DNA of 8,495 bases from the NCBI GenBank assembly GCA_021790055.1, contig JAJYIL010000109.1, positions 1 to 8,495 of the forward strand, written 5' to 3'. Under the pieces are notes generated by a model. The model saw nothing but the letters and a program-made list of their open reading frames with translations, made no database searches and was not told the origin of the DNA. This DNA is from Bacteroidota bacterium. GTDB taxonomy: Bacteria > Bacteroidota > Ignavibacteria > Ignavibacteriales > Ignavibacteriaceae. The translations under genes were made by a program, and so were the position numbers. Shown in pieces: positions 7,374 to 8,495 of the stretch (positions within the stretch are counted from its first letter, which is position 1; each line of letters begins with the position of its first letter).

Positions 7374-7934
7374 TTAGAGACTAAAAAGCAACCCCACCGT
7401 AATAACTATGAAATCGCTTTTTAAGTTATCTGATCCGGGAAACTGCTGGAAGGCATAATTTAGAAAGACATATCTTATGTCCGCAGTAAGAATTGTATTT
7501 GGAGAACTAACCGAGCCGCTTAGCGGAAGCTCAACTCCTGCGCCGAAGTGCCAGCCAACCTTCTGTTCGGTTTGATCGGTAATTCCTAATTGATGAAGTG
7601 AAGACGAATAGGCAAAAGAAGTATTATACCACCCAAAGCCTATTGCGCCATATACGATGCTTATTGGATAGAACATACCTGTAACCATTACCGGGTAACT
7701 GGTTACGGTTACATCGCCGTTATTATAGTCTTCCTGCCTGTAATTAATGGAACCTTCTATGCCAAGTGCATCTGATAGCTTAATCCTGGCGGCAGCGCCA
7801 AACATTACTTTTCCGGCATCTGCGCTGGAAGCTTTTTGCCATCCGAGCTGCGGTCCCACGTATAAACCTTGAGCATTTATTGAAGCTGTAACCATTAGAA
7901 TGGCAATCACTACTAGCACCTTTTTCTTGAACAT
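7374..7934 (-). CDS. Small outer-membrane beta-barrel protein
   Basis: The 186-residue protein has a clear signal peptide. MFKKK is followed by the hydrophobic stretch VLVVIAILMVTA, with probable cleavage after SINA near residue 21. The mature part alternates polar and hydrophobic residues in amphipathic strands rich in Gly, Tyr and Ser, starting with GLYVGPQLGW. It ends with the strand FIVITVGLLFSL, as small (about 8-strand) OMP beta-barrel proteins do. It should sit in the outer membrane; structural, porin-like or adhesive roles are all possible and none is shown. The ATG has a strong ribosome binding site (AAGGAG, 7 nt spacing). A TATAAT word lies at plus 7982-7987 without a convincing -35 partner. 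It appears to be monocistronic. Confidence 0.82.
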   Translation of the reverse strand: MFKKKVLVVIAILMVTASINAQGLYVGPQLGWQKASSADAGKVMFGAAARIKLSDALGIEGSINYRQEDYNNGDVTVTSYPVMVTGMFYPISIVYGAIGFGWYNTSFAYSSSLHQLGITDQTEQKVGWHFGAGVELPLSGSVSSPNTILTADIRYVFLNYAFQQFPGSDNLKSDFIVITVGLLFSL

Positions 7935-7996
7935 AAGGTATCTCCTTAATAATAAAACATAAGTCGGTATGAAGTAATTAAATTATACTTTGTTGT

Positions 7997-8033
7997 CCTA
8001 TGATGATTTGCACAGATTATTTTACGTCATAGG
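7997..8033. repeat. Inverted repeat upstream of the beta-barrel gene
   Basis: Arms cctatga (7997-8003) and tcatagg (8027-8033) are perfectly complementary over 7 bp with a 23-nt gap. They lie about 60-100 bp before the ATG, next to the TATAAT word at 7982-7987. This could be an operator for the beta-barrel gene, but 7-bp arms at this distance are only modest evidence. Confidence 0.3.
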
Positions 8034-8100
8034 TAAGAAAATTGGGATAGCTTTCTGAAAGCATCGATATAAGAACATAGCGATAAAATTCATAAATGTG

Positions 8101-8173
8101 GTTAGCTGACAGCGGAAATTTAACCCAAATTTTCCTAATGGAAAATTTGCGCTTCAGACCGCTAAGCTCTAAC
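8101..8173. repeat. Extended imperfect hairpin in the intergenic region
   Basis: The core is a perfect 10-bp stem, caaattttcc (8126-8135) with ggaaaatttg (8140-8149), and a 4-nt loop. Two more stem segments nest around it: agcgg (8111-8115) with ccgct (8159-8163), and gttag (8101-8105) with ctaac (8169-8173). The whole 73 nt can fold as one long interrupted hairpin on either strand. No ORF accompanies it. A structured RNA or a small inverted-repeat element are both possible. Confidence 0.55.
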
Positions 8174-8242
8174 ATAAGTTTATAAAACTATTTATAAGAC
8201 TAAACCTTAATTTGCAAATAAATGTACTTCATACTTTTGCTT

Positions 8243-8308
8243 GGCGGGGTTAACCCTGCCTAAAATTTCTTAATAAAAAATTTTATAGGCGGCTTTCGGC
8301 ATCCCGCC
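8243..8308. repeat. GC-capped nested inverted repeats near the groEL terminator
   Basis: The segment offers competing folds. A local hairpin forms at 8243-8260 with a ttaa loop. An 11-bp A/T-rich stem with a 2-nt bulge pairs 8258-8268 with 8278-8290. Outside this, ggcggg (8243-8248) pairs with cccgcc (8303-8308), enclosing the rest. GC-rich arms in A/T-rich intergenic DNA resemble REP or BIME-type elements, but there is only one example in the window. Confidence 0.45.
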
Positions 8309-8340
8309 GCGGAACATGCCTAATGAATTTTATGGGTTAA

Positions 8341-8371
8341 AAATAAAAAGGCGGAATGTTACTTCCGCCTT
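8341..8371 (-). terminator. groL: Rho-independent terminator of groEL
   Basis: In the minus-strand RNA AAGGCGGAA (8371-8363) pairs perfectly with UUCCGCCUU (8356-8348) around a 6-nt loop and runs into a U-rich tail. It begins 25 nt after the groEL stop and should end the chaperonin transcript. Confidence 0.92.
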
Positions 8372-8396
8372 AATTTGAAATTGGATGAAATGGATA

Positions 8397-8495
8397 TTAG
8401 TACATGTCACCCATTCCGCCGCCAGCCGGCATCGGAGGCATTGGCGGTTCCTTCTCTTTCTTCTCGTAAACAACAGCTTCGGTTGTTAAGAGCAG
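8397..8495 (-). CDS. groL: 60-kDa chaperonin GroEL, C-terminal 32 residues only
   Basis: The frame begins LLLTTEAVVYEKKEKEPP, continues with a MPPMPAGGG stretch and ends MGDMY. LLTTEAVV followed by a charged segment and a Gly/Met-rich flexible tail is the standard C-terminus of GroEL, the ATP-dependent folding chamber of the cytoplasm. The tail is shorter and more Pro-rich than the GGM repeats of proteobacterial GroEL, and it ends in Tyr. The rest of the gene lies beyond the right edge. A terminator follows, so it ends its operon. Confidence 0.93.
   Translation of the reverse strand: MLLTTEAVVYEKKEKEPPMPPMPAGGGMGDMY

Overview
The window (about 40% G+C by eye) looks like a chromosomal segment from the Bacteroidota/Ignavibacteriota side of the FCB group. 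This is inferred from two things. Bacteroidota-style promoter words (TTG, about 20 nt, TAnnTTTG) lie in front of minus-strand genes. The chaperonin tail at the right edge ends in a Gly/Met-rich stretch with a final Tyr that I associate with this group. All convincing genes lie on the minus strand, so the biological reading order runs from right to left.

Layout, right to left. (1) 8397-8495: C-terminal end of GroEL, followed by a strong intrinsic terminator (8341-8371). (2) 7935-8340: no gene, but several inverted repeats. (3) 7374-7934: small secreted outer-membrane beta-barrel protein. (4) 7061-7373: AAA+ gene promoter, ribosome binding site and a long inverted repeat. (5) 3179-7060: a 1293-residue cytoplasmic protein with N-terminal TPRs, a beta-rich middle domain and three complete CbxX/CfxQ-type AAA+ modules, all with intact Walker and arginine-finger residues. 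A near-perfect 39-bp palindrome follows its stop codon. (6) 2671-3078: a stacked regulatory region. (7) 1220-2557: metY. (8) 56-1108: metX. (9) A reading frame overlaps the metX stop by ATGA and runs off the left edge.

The most interesting region is 2671-3078. It begins with a promoter matching the Bacteroidota consensus. Next is a 31-codon ORF containing the run Met-Cys-Leu-Cys-Cys-Met-Met-Met. A Rho-independent terminator follows, then a complete SAM-I riboswitch with its own terminator, and then metY-metX, which make homocysteine from homoserine and sulfide. A GGAAGG element in the last codons of the short ORF is complementary to CCUUCC in the first terminator, and its spacing suits classical ribosome-mediated attenuation. 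I infer a two-stage switch: translation-coupled sensing of Cys/Met supply, followed by direct SAM sensing. A possible promoter directly before the aptamer is the main alternative.

A second oddity is that metX as read here stops before the strand that should carry the catalytic Asp and lacks the Gly-His-Asp motif of the catalytic His. It is therefore either frameshifted or truncated. The sequence beyond the left edge would decide.
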